Assembly (NCBI GenBank): GCA_933228675.1
Contig: OW121740.1
Coordinates: forward strand, 9,329,442 to 9,393,441
Reading direction: 5' to 3'
Length of the DNA: 64,000 nucleotides
Source of the DNA: Stomorhina lunata
Lineage: Eukaryota; Arthropoda; Insecta; Diptera; Rhiniidae
The notes beneath the pieces are model-generated. The model did not search any database. It had not been told where the DNA came from and saw only the letters and a program-made list of their open reading frames with translations. Position numbers and translations under genes: made by a program. Within the stretch, counting starts at the first letter, position 1; the number at the start of each line of letters is the position of its first letter. Below are positions 49,316 through 61,345 of the stretch, piece after piece.

Positions 49316-50180
49316 TTTTTAAGTGAATTGGAATCAAATTTACTTCGTTGTAATTTAACATTCTGATATTTTTCTTTGTATATATTTTCCTTCTAAATAT
49401 TTTTTTGTGTAGCACAGTGTTATTAGCTAAAATTTTCCGAAATAAACAAAAAACGGAAAATAAAATAGTTTAAATATGTTTTTGATGCTCCCAGAGATTG
49501 TTTTTTACAATTTATGTTATAGACCCGATTTTATGGAACATTTTGATACTAAATTTTTTATTTGTTTTTCACAATATAGACAACATATAGACAAGAAACG
49601 GAAAAATTTTGACATATCAAAATTGTCAATACAATACTTTTATTCACAAATGACTTTGATGAATAGAATAAGATAGAATAACAAGTCTCATATAATATCA
49701 ACCTGAATCTCAATCTTTCAATTTTTAAATGTAATTTTTATTTCGTTTCCCTCCTTTACTCGTATGTTCTTTTTCGTTCTAAGGATTTCAAAATTTATTC
49801 TTTTGTTCCTCGTTTCTCTCTATTCACTGTGATTTGATTTTGTGTTTGTTCTTGTTTGATTTCTATAACATTTGTATATATTTTGTTAGAATTGTTTCTA
49901 CATTTGGCACAGTGCTTTCTTAGCCCCTGTTATTGTTAATGCTGCTGCTGTTGTTGAAAAGGTGCTAAAGATGGGTTATGTGGGATTTGAAATCTTTATA
50001 CGCCGAACGAATACTTAATCTGTTGCTTTTTATGTTGAAATGTTTCTTTGTTTGTTATTTCGTTTTAGAGAATTTTTTTATTGTTTTTTTTTAAGTTGTT
50101 CGATTGGTATTTGTTTATTTAGATTTGTTTGGGCCAAGAATATTTTTTGGGATTATATTAAATATATGAGTGTATGGTAG
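49316..50180. other. Unique spacer
   Basis: No gene was recognised. GCTGCTGCTGTTGTTG at about 49,941-49,957 is a minor simple repeat. Confidence 0.35.
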
Positions 50181-51800
50181 TAGTTGGTTCACACTATTGA
50201 CTATAAGTAGGTTCACACTATTGACTATAATTTCAACTATGAGTTCGACTGCGAATTCGACTTTGATTTCGACTATTTATACTTTCGCCTTAGTTCACGT
50301 CATATTTTCGATTACGACTTTGACTATGATTTTTACTATGAATTTGACTGTCACTACGATTACGGCTACGACTACCGATTTGATTATGACTTCAATTATG
50401 AATTTGACTATGATTATGACCTCGGCTGCACCTATGTATGTCATAGTCTAGACTTTAACTATGACTTCAACTATAGCTTTGACTATGACTTTGATTGATT
50501 ATGACATTGACTATAGCTTTAACTATGACTTTTGCTATGACTTTGACTATGAGTTTGATTATGACTTTGACTATAGCATTGACTGTGACTTTGGTTATGA
50601 CTTTGACTATGACTTTCACTATGACTTTGAAAATGACTTTGACTATGGCTTTGACTTTGGCTTTGACTATGACTTTGACTATGACTATGGCTTTGACTAT
50701 GACTTTGACTATGACTTTGACTTTGACTATGACTTTGACTATGACTATGACTTTGACTATGACTATGACTTTGACTTTAACTATGACTTAGAGTATGACT
50801 TTAACTTTGACTATGACTTTGACTATGACTTTGACTATGACTATGACTATGACTTTGACTTTGACTATGACTATGACTTTGACTTTTACTATGACTTTGA
50901 CTATGACTTTGACTTTGACTATGACTATGACTATGACTGTGACTATGACTTGGACTTTGACTTTGACTTTGACTATTACTATGACTATGACTATGACTAT
51001 AACTTTGACTTTGACTATGACTTTGAATATGACTTTGACTATGACTTTGACTATGACTATGACTTTGACTATGACTTTGACTATGACTATGACTATGACT
51101 ATGACTATGACTTTGACTTTGACTTTGACTATGATTTTGACTTTGAATTTGAATTTGACTATGACTATGACTATGACTTTGACTATGACTTTGACTTTGA
51201 TTATGACTTTGACTATGACTTTGACTATGACTTTGACTATGACTTTGACTATGACTTTGACTATGACTTTGACTATGACTTTGACTATGACTTTGACTAT
51301 GACTTTGACTATGACTTTGACTATGAATTTGACTATGACTTTGACTTTGACATTGACTTTGACATGAATATGGCTTTGACTATGACTTTGACTATAACTT
51401 TGACTATCACTTTGACTATGGCTTTGACTTTGATTATGACTTTGACTACGACTTTTACTATGACTTTGATTATGACTTTGATTATTACTTTGATTATGAC
51501 TATGACTTTGACTATGACTTTGATTATTACTTTGATTATGACTATGACTTTGACCATGACTATGACTATGGCTTTGACTATGATTTTGACTATCACTATG
51601 ACTTTGACTATGACTTTATCTTTGACTAAGGCAATGACTTTGTCTATTACTTCTACTTTGACTATGATTATGACTTTCGAATTCGACTTCGAATATATTT
51701 TTTACTATTATTTATCTATATCTCTTTAACTTCGAATTCGACTATGAGTTCGAATAAAATTTCGACTTTGAAATCATGTAGACTTTCAACATACTTTTGA
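50181..51800. repeat. 12-bp satellite, forward orientation, heterogeneous
   Basis: Begins with a twofold GTTCACACTATTGACTATA, then decayed GACTATGAATTTC units. It becomes regular at 50,640-51,360 (GACTATGACTTT with many six-base GACTAT or GACTTT expansions) and decays again after 51,400. The 422-codon frame inside reads as Asp-Tyr-Asp-Phe periods and is an artefact of the 12-bp unit. Confidence 0.93.
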
Positions 51801-52920
51801 TCACTTATGACTTTGTTTATATTCCACTACCAATTATTTGACAGTTCAAAATTTCGGTTAGTGTTGCTGTGTTAAATGTCATTTGCACTTAATAAAAATT
51901 TATTTATCTAGTTGCTAAATATCTTTCATTATTGTTTATATATCTATATTAAAGTATGTTTACATATTAATTTTTATTGCATACATATTATACATACATA
52001 TGTATATATATCGTCGTCCAGCCTACAAATGATCCATGTGGATGTTGGAAATTTTTTTGTATTTGGTCATCTCCACATATTTCATTTTATATGATACTTC
52101 GGCTTAAAGTTAACATTTTACAAATATCTCTTTTGGTTTTGAAGTTATCATAGGAATATAAAAAATGGCTTTCATGTTAATATACGAAATTCCACTGAGA
52201 AGTTGTTTAGGTTAACTTGCAGGTCATCCGACGATACTTATGAGGGAATGAATATATTTTTTTAAATTTATATTTTTTTATCGATATTTTATGCAAAAAT
52301 CTCTTGTTTATTTTTATAGTATAAACTTGTTTCTTTTTATTGCAAAAATAGGGTTGAAAATCTGTTTTTTTAGTTAAGATTTGTTTATAATAAAAAAGTA
52401 AAAAAATCATTAAATTGAATGGAAAAATTTCGAAAGGCACTGAACTTTCAGTACACTTCAATTTAAATAAAAAACAGACCAATTTAAAAAAAAAAAACTC
52501 ACACCTGTTCAAATGAAAATAAAAAACCTATTTTACTTTATAGATTTTAAACTTTTATTAAAAACTTTAAAAAAAAGTGATATTTCTTTTGACCTTTTAA
52601 GTTTTAATAAGCAAAAAAATCAATTTTATAGCAAGAGTTTAACTTTCATAAACACTTCATCTTTAATCCTATGACCCCTTAAAGTGGTCTACACATTTAT
52701 GAGTTCACAGCTAAAATGACATTTGACAGTTATTTGTGGCCAATCACACAATTCGTAGTGACGTTTGAGAATAATTGACAGACAGTTCAACACACACACA
52801 CATTGAACTGAATCAAATTGCGACACTAAAATTATGAACAAGCCAACCATTTTAGGATGTGGTAGCATCTGTTTAAAGGAAAAAAGGAAATTTAAAATAA
52901 TTTTTATTTCAAAACAAGTG
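51801..52920. other. Unique spacer
   Basis: No gene was recognised. ACACACACACACA at about 52,790-52,802 and TATACATACATATGTATATA at about 51,990-52,009 are minor simple repeats. Confidence 0.35.
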
Positions 52921-53030
52921 ATGATAAGGTCTGAGTCATATCCGTCATAGTCTTAAACGAAGTCATAGTCCAAGTTTTAGACAAAGTCTTAATTGTATTC
53001 AATTTCGAAGTAATGTGTAGTCATATAAAT
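52921..53030. repeat. Decayed 12-bp satellite fragment, reverse orientation
   Basis: CCGTCATAGTCTTAAACGAA and GTCATAGTCCAAG match reverse-strand GACTATGACTT units. It borders the next array. Confidence 0.5.
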
Positions 53031-54065
53031 TTAAAGAGTCAACTCGAGCTGCTGAGTCATCTCAAACTGCTGAGTTGTCCTTAAGTGATAAATCATCTCA
53101 CATAAGTCATCTCACGCATTTGAGTTATCCTAAAATGCTTAATCATCTCGAGTTGCTCTTGTCATATCAAACTGCTGAGTCATTCTTAAGTCAAATTGCT
53201 GTGTTATCTCAAGCCATCGTGTCATCTGAAAATTCTGAGTCATCCTTAAGTCAAATTGCTGAGTCATCTCAAACTACCGTGTCATCTCAAACTTCTCAGT
53301 CATCCTTAAGTGCTTAATCATCACGAATTGCTGAGTCATCTCAAATAACCGGATCATCTCGAGCTGCTGAGTCATATAAAACCGCTGAGTGATTATCAAT
53401 TGGTAAATTATCACGATTTGCTGAGTCATCCTAAAATGCTTAATGATCTTGAGTTACTAAGTCAGCTGAGTGTTTTTAAAGTGCTAAATGATCACGAATT
53501 GTTGAGTCATCCCAAACTTCTAAGTCATTCTAAAGTGCTAAATCACCACTAATTGCTGAGTCATCTCAATCTGATATATCATCTCGAACTGTTGAGTCAT
53601 CTCAAATAAGCGAGTCATCTCAAATTAGCGAGTCATCTCAAATTAGCCAGTCATTGCAAATTAGCGAGTCATTTTAAACTGCTGAGCCATCCTTATGTGC
53701 TAAATCATCATGAATTGTTGAGTCATCTCAAACTGCTGAGAGTCATCTTAAAGTGCTGAGTCATTTTAAGCTTCTGAGACATCTCGGACTGTTGAGTTAT
53801 CTCAAACTGCTGAATCGAGACGAAATATTAAGTACATCTTTAACTGCTGAGTCATCCTAAAGTGCAGAATCATCTCGAATTACTGAGTCATCTCAAACAG
53901 CTTAGAGTCATCCTTAAGTGCTAAACCACCTCGAATTGCTAAGTCATTTTAAGTGGTTAAGTCAGCAGGGACTGTTCAGTCATCTCAAACTGCTGAGTCA
54001 TCCTTAACTGTTAAGTTATTCTAAAGAGCTAAATCATTTCGAATTACTGACTACACTAACTGTTG
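53031..54065. repeat. Degenerate minisatellite rich in TGAGTCA
   Basis: About 1 kb of diverged units of roughly 18-30 bp built from GCTGAGTCATCTCAAACT and CTGAGTCATCCTTAAGTGCT. The 7-mer TGAGTCA, the AP-1 (Fos/Jun) consensus, occurs about 15 times. The units are unequal in length and partly alternate, so this is an old array. Confidence 0.85.
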
Positions 54066-54989
54066 AGTAATCTCTCGAGATCCGTGACAATCCAGGGTTG
54101 ATATTAAGTTCATATAGACCGAGTCCTGAGATAAAATGGCAGCTTGACATTACATCTCAGCCAATCTGCTACTACATCAATGGTCAGAATTTTTTGTGCA
54201 GTAATATTCCAAGGTACTTGGCACAGTCGAAAGGAATTTCAGGTCCACCTTAAAAATTTTGAATCTCCTGGTGAAAAGTCAAAAGTGATTGGGTTTACCG
54301 CACGTGAGAAGAGTCAATACTCTTAAGGATGTCTCTGCGTAAACTCGGAAACCTATTCCCTACCGCTAAAGCCTTATCATCGCCGTATGCGAAAACCTTT
54401 ACACCAATCTCCCCTAGGGATATAGCAATATTGTTTAAAGCATTATTTCATAGAAGGAAGATGGAAAACCCCTACCAAAATATTTACATATTTAAGTCAG
54501 GCGACCCTAATTTGCCCCTTATACGTCTCTTTGTAAAATGATCGTACACGAACTTCTTAATCTTATCGTCTCCCAGACAATGATTAAGCTATCGCAACTG
54601 AAGTTAACACCAAGTCATGAGGAGTCGTCTTTGTGGATTTCCCTTTGCAAAAAACATGTTGAAGGCTTGACAGCGATTTCAATTTTTCTCAAAGATACCA
54701 AGTATTTGCCAAGTATTTGGTCTAAGATCTTTCGGTCGTATATGAAAAAGTTTACTCGCTTTGGCATTAAAGACAATTTTGATCTCCCTCCGCATAGTAG
54801 AAGTATACGTCAAGTCGATACAGCAGTTCTTGATCACCAGTTAAGGTCAAGTCCGGGTGGTTTAAAAAGTTTAAAGTTCTAAAATTCCCTGTAATTTTGG
54901 ATTCGGGGCTAGTAGAGAGCTGAAAGTTGGTGGAAAGAAGAGATAAAGCTTTATATTATTCGTCACGTTAGGTCTATTTTTAGATCAGT
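54066..54989 (+). pseudogene. Frame-broken ORF of unknown origin
   Basis: Three abutting open stretches (54,144-54,326, 54,329-54,541 and 54,538-54,882) lie in three different frames and together span about 245 codons. The composition is clearly less AT-rich than the flanks. This looks like one old coding sequence broken by frameshifts, probably from a transposable element given the neighbours. No motif was recognised, so the identity is open and the strand is itself uncertain. Confidence 0.3.
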
Positions 54990-55200
54990 GAAGTTCCGCT
55001 TTACTATTTGTTCTTAAGCCAATTTTACATCGACAGCGTGTTATTGATGTAGGTAAAAGATGCTTTGGTAATTAATAATTTTTATAGAAATTAATAATTA
55101 CAGAAATTGATGTTGCCATGACCGGGGCTCGAACCCAGGCTTAATATGATATATTATGCTTAGTAGCCGATGTGCTAATCAACTTAACTCTCAAAGTGTC
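54990..55200 (-). mobile_element. tRNA-derived SINE copy
   Basis: Read on the minus strand, the head contains an A-box-like TTAGCACATCGG and a perfect B box GGTTCGAGCC (55,135-55,126) in GGGTTCGAGCCCCGGTCATG. A tail of AATTTCTGTAATTATTAATT follows. The tail and body recur at 62,990-63,165. This is the layout of a tRNA-derived SINE with an internal Pol III promoter. The A box is imperfect. Confidence 0.75.
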
Positions 55201-55896
55201 CAGAGACTTCTCAGTTCCTGCTATCACTACTGCGGCCGATAATTGCAACTAGTTTTACTCCTGAGACATAAGGCTTGCAGCAAGTCATGAAGGGCACTTA
55301 AGACCTTTTTGACTAGAGCCATCAATCTTTTTTTTTAATATTCCTCCCGAAATAGTCCAACAACTTTTCACATATTCAAATCACAAGGTCATCATTTCAT
55401 TCAAAGTACATTCAACCATTAACAAAAAATTTCTCCAGTATTTAATTAGTTTTCTTACATTTTCGTGCTTAAATATCAGAAGCAATTTTCCAGCTTAATC
55501 ATCCGTTTACTACAATTTTATTCAGCATTTAAAGGGTTTTTCCCCCCAACTGAAATTAGAGTACTCATGTTAATGAGCGGGTGGTGGTAGATGGTTTTAA
55601 GATGAAATGCGACATGATTTTATCAGAACAATAGCAGAAATAATTACAAAAGAAGCTGGTGTTAGAGGTAGATTAAAGGCGTAGAGTGGGGGAAGGATAG
55701 AATTACCTTTTACACAAGTAATCCCTATAGAAATGCACTAGTGGAATGAAATAGCGAAATATTTAACTGGATATATGGCGAAAATAAAGCAATACAATGC
55801 AACGGCAAAACAATAAATTGCCATAATGCTCTAGAGTATTAGGAAAAACATGCTTATATACGAGTATGCCTAGAAATCAACAAGCATATGTAGATA
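55201..55896. other. Unassigned DNA
   Basis: No gene was recognised. It ends in the TA dinucleotide that flanks the next transposon. Confidence 0.35.
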
Positions 55897-57937
55897 CCAA
55901 GGTTCGAAAAAATACTCTAAAATATGTACTGTATTTTAAGGTACCGTATTGTACTTGGCCGAGTTTGATACCAAGTCACATAAGAAACAAAGTGTTCAAT
56001 ATAAGTATAGGTACCTTAAAATTTAAGAGTACCTGTTAAAATACACAACTTTTATCATAATGAACTTTTACGAAGTACACTAAAAATAACGTACTTTGTT
56101 GAGTACTATAACAAGCTCTGTTGTGAAAATTGTGTGTGTCACCAATACGAACACAATTGGCATATTATGCACTGTTTCCAACTTGATAAAATTCCTGAAG
56201 TTTTTAAATGTACATCTGATTCTAGTAGATTGATATCCGCTTTAACCTCAGCCATGAGCCAGCGCATTGATATCTATAAGTAATTTAGTACCTGGTTGAC
56301 CGAGCCTTGCTCGGAGCTTTATGTTAAGCATTTCTAGGTAAATTTTTAGCTTTTCATATCGTGAGCCTGTATTTATTATAAACCAATTTTTTCTTAAAAG
56401 CATTTTTTATTGGAAAATTGCTTTTTTATAAAAGAACACCTCTTGAAATAGAAATCAGAGGGAAGAAATCTATTAAGGCAATTATTGGCTTTAATATATT
56501 GTAGAGGATATATTGACTTCTATTAAGGTATTTTGGATATTAAACACTTTTTTGCCGTTCCCTAAAAATTTGTTATTTGGTTCATAGTCGGTATTGAATA
56601 TAGGCTCACGATATATTTTATTTTATAAAGTACTAAAATAAATTTAGAGGAAAGAGATTAGACAAATATCCATTTCATTCTGAATAATTTTGAGACCTCC
56701 GTCGACTCATACGCAACAACTTTGCTAATGCACAGTTTACGATTTAATTCATTTTAAGTATTTTCAGTGGCGCCACCTGTCGGAAATTGGTCTTACCAAC
56801 TTAAAAACCTCGCCGGCTTATTCGCAACATTTATTTGTTTAAAAGTTATAACATTACTAATTTTGTCCCCTTTTTTATCCCCTAATTTCAAAAAAGTTCC
56901 ATATGCATATTTGCCACTTCTTTAGACCAATTGAATTCGGTACATTTTTTACAAAAGCAGTTATCATATTGTTCCTATTCATTTTACTTCATGCGGTATT
57001 AAGAAATCAAAAAAAGTACCAAATACGTGCTTATTATTTTCTTCACATCTATTGATTGCAGTACAAAGTTCCTTTCAATATTCTTTGGTTCAAAAGATAT
57101 AAGTGGGTTAAAAATGTACCGGAAATCTATTTTCACCCTTTTTTACCCCCTGCCGGACATAGCTTCAGAAAAGTACCAAACACCTATCCGCATATTTTTA
57201 TAGATGTTCAAAATGTAATTTAAATTTTTTTACTATACCTATTACTTTAGTAAATACAACGTTTTAGATTTTTTCTCCTTTTTACCCGTTTTTACCCCTT
57301 TTGCAGCAAAATTTCAAAAAATCCCTTCTTACTCGATCTATACGGCATAAACTTCCAAATTTTATCAAAATCGTTAGAGCCGTTTTCGAGATACAATTAT
57401 TGCTCGTTTAAAGATATAAGATTTATCAAAAATTACATGTTAAAATCGTTGATCATTTTGTCAGATTTGGTTGCTTGGAACTTGGAACTGTTGGAGTTTT
57501 TTTATGAAAATACATATACAAGTTATTTATGAGTGCACAACAACAATTCTTCGTCAAAATATTACGAACGCAGTCACATGTAAGTTATCCAAAAATTCGC
57601 TATTTTGTACTTTATAGTACATTAAAAAAATACTCCAAATTCCCAAGAAACGGTACATTATTATAACGTACCGTTCTTTTTTTTGTGCTATTATGTACCC
57701 AACTTTGTTTCTAACTTAGTTAGGTACGTAAAACTTTATAGTACTCTAAAGTTTACTAAAAAATACTCTAAAATCCCAAAAAAACGGTACATTATTATAA
57801 CGTACCGTTCTTTTTTTTTGTGACCTTATGTACTGAACTTTGTTTCCAACTTTGATAGGTACGTAAAACTAAATAGCTTTTGTGTATGCATAAGTTCAGT
57901 ACAATATAATAAGGTACTGTTTTTTCTCGAACCTTGG
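55897..57937. mobile_element. 2.04-kb non-autonomous DNA transposon with TA flanks
   Basis: The left end CCAAGGTTCGAAAAAATAC and the right end TTTTTTCTCGAACCTTGG are inverted repeats, with 11 perfect terminal bases. TA lies at both outer borders (55,895-55,896 and 57,938-57,939), as in Tc1/mariner-type insertion. Near the right end two subterminal copies (about 57,610-57,720 and 57,760-57,870) carry ACGGTACATTATTATAACGT. The inside has GTTAGAGCCGTTTTCGAGAT but no transposase frame was seen. Superfamily is inferred only from the TA target. Confidence 0.7.
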
Positions 57938-57943
57938 TACATG

Positions 57944-59506
57944 TGTACATTAGGGTGTACCTTTCATAACGAAAGTGCGAAATTGAACCGTAACTCTCCC
58001 TAGAAATGTTCTATGTAACATAAAAACATGCTGTGACATTTTTTTTTATCAAAACTGCATAAGGGGAAAACGTGCCGCATATGCCAACAAAGTGTTAAAC
58101 TTTTTTGTCTTTCTAGGTCAATGTCCTGAGGTGGCGCACAGGACATTTATTTCTAGGACACATTTCTAGGACACATTTCTAGGACACATTTTATGGGGAA
58201 AAAATGGGAGTTTTTCGTTTTTGGTAAATTTCAAGCAATTAAGATATGTTTTTGGCAAAACCAATAATTGGATGTAGAAGACAACTATATCAGCTTTCGT
58301 TAGAGTCACAAAAACTAAAAATCCATGTAGTAGTTTTTATGTTATTGCAATTTGCCACAGAAAATTCGTGTTCTTTTCAACAAGCCTAAGGATATGCAGC
58401 AAAAATAATTTACTTTAAAATACAGAAATTACAAAGTAAGATATTCCTTATCATCTAAAGATTTATAGGTACTAAATAGTTGAAATTTATTAAAATATAA
58501 TTAAATTTACATAGTTTTTTTTATACTGGAAAATGCTACTTTTTTTAAAGACCGTTTCAAAACTCACTTTTTAAGTTTTAGAAAATTTTGTTTAAAAAAT
58601 ATTCAAAATTTCAAAATTTTTGATCGGCATGTTAAAATAGACAGATGTGGTAATAAAATCCAAAAAAGTTCAGTTTGATATCTTATATGACTTCGCCTTA
58701 CCTGCCACTTAAAATCGTAAAATTTCGCGATATTTAAGTAGATGCATAGGGAATTTTATTTAAGTTTTCGTTTGATAAAGCTAATACTGAATTTTATTGC
58801 CCAGTCATTGAGGAATGTCTACTAGAACATTCTCTGATATAGGGTGAGCTTAACCCTTTTTTCATCGGGGTCAAAGGTCAAAATTTGGATTTTTGGCAAA
58901 AATACGAATTGTTATGAATTTAGTGGCGAATTTGATCAAAATTAATAAAATTAGTTATATTTAAGAATGGTTTTATTGTTTTATCAAAAATGTTTTTTTT
59001 TTAACCCTTAACAGACATGGGGACTAAAATGACCCAAATTTTTTTTTCGAAAATTTAAATTTTTGTTGTAGTACTTATAAGTCTGTAGATGATAAGAAAT
59101 GTCTTACTTTGTAATTTTTTTACTCTAAAGAACATTTTTTTGCTGCATATCCTTAGGCGTGTTGAAAAGGACACGAATTTTGTGGGGCAAATTGCAATAA
59201 CTTAAAAACTTCTGCATGGATTTTTAGTTTTTATGACTCTAATGAAAGCCGATTTTGTCTTCTGTATCCAATTATTGGTTTTGCCAAAAACATATCTTTC
59301 TTGGTTGAAATTTACCAAAAACAGAAAAACACCCATTTTCCCCATACAAATGGGTCATAGAAATAAATGTCCTGTGCGCCACCTCAGGACATTGATCTAG
59401 GAAGACAAAAAAATTTTCTGAGTACCTTAGGATGTAAAGCATCGATTTTTAATCCAGGTGTATCGAATTTCAATAAAAGTTGTTTTTCGCTCCACCCTAA
59501 TGTACA
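57944..59506. mobile_element. 1.56-kb foldback element with about 450-bp terminal inverted repeats
   Basis: Both ends begin TGTACATTAGGGTG when read inward. The arms mirror each other over long blocks: AATGTCCTGAGGTGGCGCAC (about 58,121-58,140) opposite GTGCGCCACCTCAGGACATT (about 59,365-59,384), and CCAATAATTGGAT opposite ATCCAATTATTGG. AAGCCTAAGGATATGCAGCA mirrors TGCTGCATATCCTTAGGC. The left arm has a triple TTTCTAGGACACA. There is no coding frame. The element is a large MITE or foldback element. Its edge lies six bases from the neighbouring transposon. Confidence 0.8.
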
Positions 59507-60430
59507 TACATGTTCAATTTGTAAATTAAGCTAAATACCGCTAATTCTTTCTCTTACTCTCTTTAATACTCAACCTCCTCCCTCTGAACATTTACTGTTA
59601 TTTATGTTTAACATTTTCCCATACAAAAAAAGTTGTTTTAATAATAACCACAAACAAAAAGTAAAATCCTCGATTTTTGTGCCCAATCATTCATTATTAA
59701 TTTGCGTTACTTTATTGCGTTTTAATTTTATGCAACATATGAATTCAGACACAAAATGCTCCAATTTATTACAAACATCATTTCATCCTCCTTCATCTCT
59801 ATTAAAAAGGCAGCATCAAAAACCCAGTTAACTCTGACCTAGGGCACTGGTTTTTATAATGTCCCCACCTGCCCTCGCTCTTTTTGTCTCTTGCTTTCTC
59901 TTTCTTCTCAACAAACTAACCCTCATTAACATTTCACATTCACGTATTCTTCTTTATATTTATTTAACCCTCGCTCCCCCTTTCCCCCCTTAAACATTCG
60001 TTTCTTTTTTATTTCTCAAAGCCTCACAATGTTGAATGAATTTATGAGATTTGTTATGTGTTTCAAGTCTTTAGGGGATTTTGGGCCTGTGTTACTTTGA
60101 GGGCTTTCTGGTGATGGTGAGCTTTTGATGTGATTTGTTATTTGTTAGATATGAATGACTGGGTAAGTGGTGGAGGCAAAATGGAATAATGTAGGCATCT
60201 AGAATACGTTAATGCAACATAAGTAGGTGATGATAAAATATGCCATCAAAATAAAAGGTAAAAAAAAATGGCAGAAAATAATAACATAATGCATAAAAAA
60301 CCCGCTAACGCGTTAAGTGTAATGCCAGCAAATTCAGCTTTTTATTCAGCAGACATTTTCTTGGAGGGGTAATGAAAGCTTTGGTTTGAAGAGAGCTATA
60401 CATTTAAACAGTGTTGCCATTTGTCATAAA
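59507..60430. other. Unassigned DNA, pyrimidine-rich in part
   Basis: Positions 59,540-59,590 and 59,860-60,020 are rich in CTCTTTC-type pyrimidine runs. No exon or RNA gene was recognised. Confidence 0.35.
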
Positions 60431-60655
60431 ATTATCAGGATATTGACTATCATTTTATGACTACTTCTCTGGTATGATTTCGGATATGAATTCAATTAAA
60501 AACTTGGCTTTGACTATGATTTCGAGTGAGGATTAGACTAAGTATGTCTTCGATTATAATTTTGAAACGAATATGACTAAGACTATGGCTAAGAATTCGA
60601 CTCAAAATTGGTCTATGTTTTTGACTATAAATTGTCAATGATTTCGATTTATGGC
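60431..60655. repeat. Decayed 12-bp satellite remnant, forward orientation
   Basis: TTGGCTTTGACTATGATTTC, GACTAAGACTATGGCTAAG and related fragments match GACTATGACTTT-type units. It lies about 8.6 kb from the last regular block, so the family is dispersed as well as tandem. Confidence 0.55.
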
Positions 60656-61345
60656 CACGTTCCATAACCCAAGCAAGTTCTTGACGATTGAGTTGATTCT
60701 CGACGATTTCGTAAGGAATTGAGGTTCTATAAGGTACTCGTCTAGCTTACGTTATGTTACGTTGTGCTTTTTCTATTTTCAAGTTGTTTGGTTGCCAATA
60801 TATCTCAATACGAAAGCTTTTCTATTTTTTCAAACAAATTTTTTTATTCAAAGCGAAAAAGGAAACCCTTTATTCTGTTTGTCAAAAAAATACTCAAAAT
60901 ATAACAATATTATTTTTTTTTCGTAGTTCTTATTAAAATTTTGGTAAATTTCGCTTAAAGGAGAAATTATTAAATTATTTAGGATTTCTTCGCTAAAATT
61001 AATTTAAAAGCAACTGTTAAGCGATTAATCTCTGAGCCAAAATAAGGTATCCTTTTCACTCAATGCAATACCAACCAATTATTGTAGGTTTTTTTTTAGG
61101 TTTACCTTATCCAAAAAAAGCAGCCAAAAAGAAAAATTGTCTCCGCCAAAACGAAAATATTCTTCGATCTCTTAGGCGTTTCGACAACACTTTATTTTAG
61201 CATTAACTGTCATGACTAACGTTTGGAAGCAGTTCTTCCTCACAATGTTTATGGTGAAGTCAATAAAAATAGGATGTGATGCTAAACTTTTCCATATAAT
61301 TTTTGTATTATGTTTATATTTTCTAGTTATGTTCCAGTACAGATC
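60656..61345. other. Unassigned DNA
   Basis: No gene was recognised in this AT-rich stretch preceding the 11-bp array. Confidence 0.35.

Noticed and set aside
50461..51729. 422-codon Asp-Tyr-Asp-Phe frame
   Set aside because: It is the same 12-bp periodicity artefact; its edges coincide with the array, not with gene signals.
57950..57956. TTAGGG as a telomere repeat
   Set aside because: It is a single occurrence at each end of the foldback element, so it is part of its terminal repeat. TTAGGG is not a typical fly telomere repeat.
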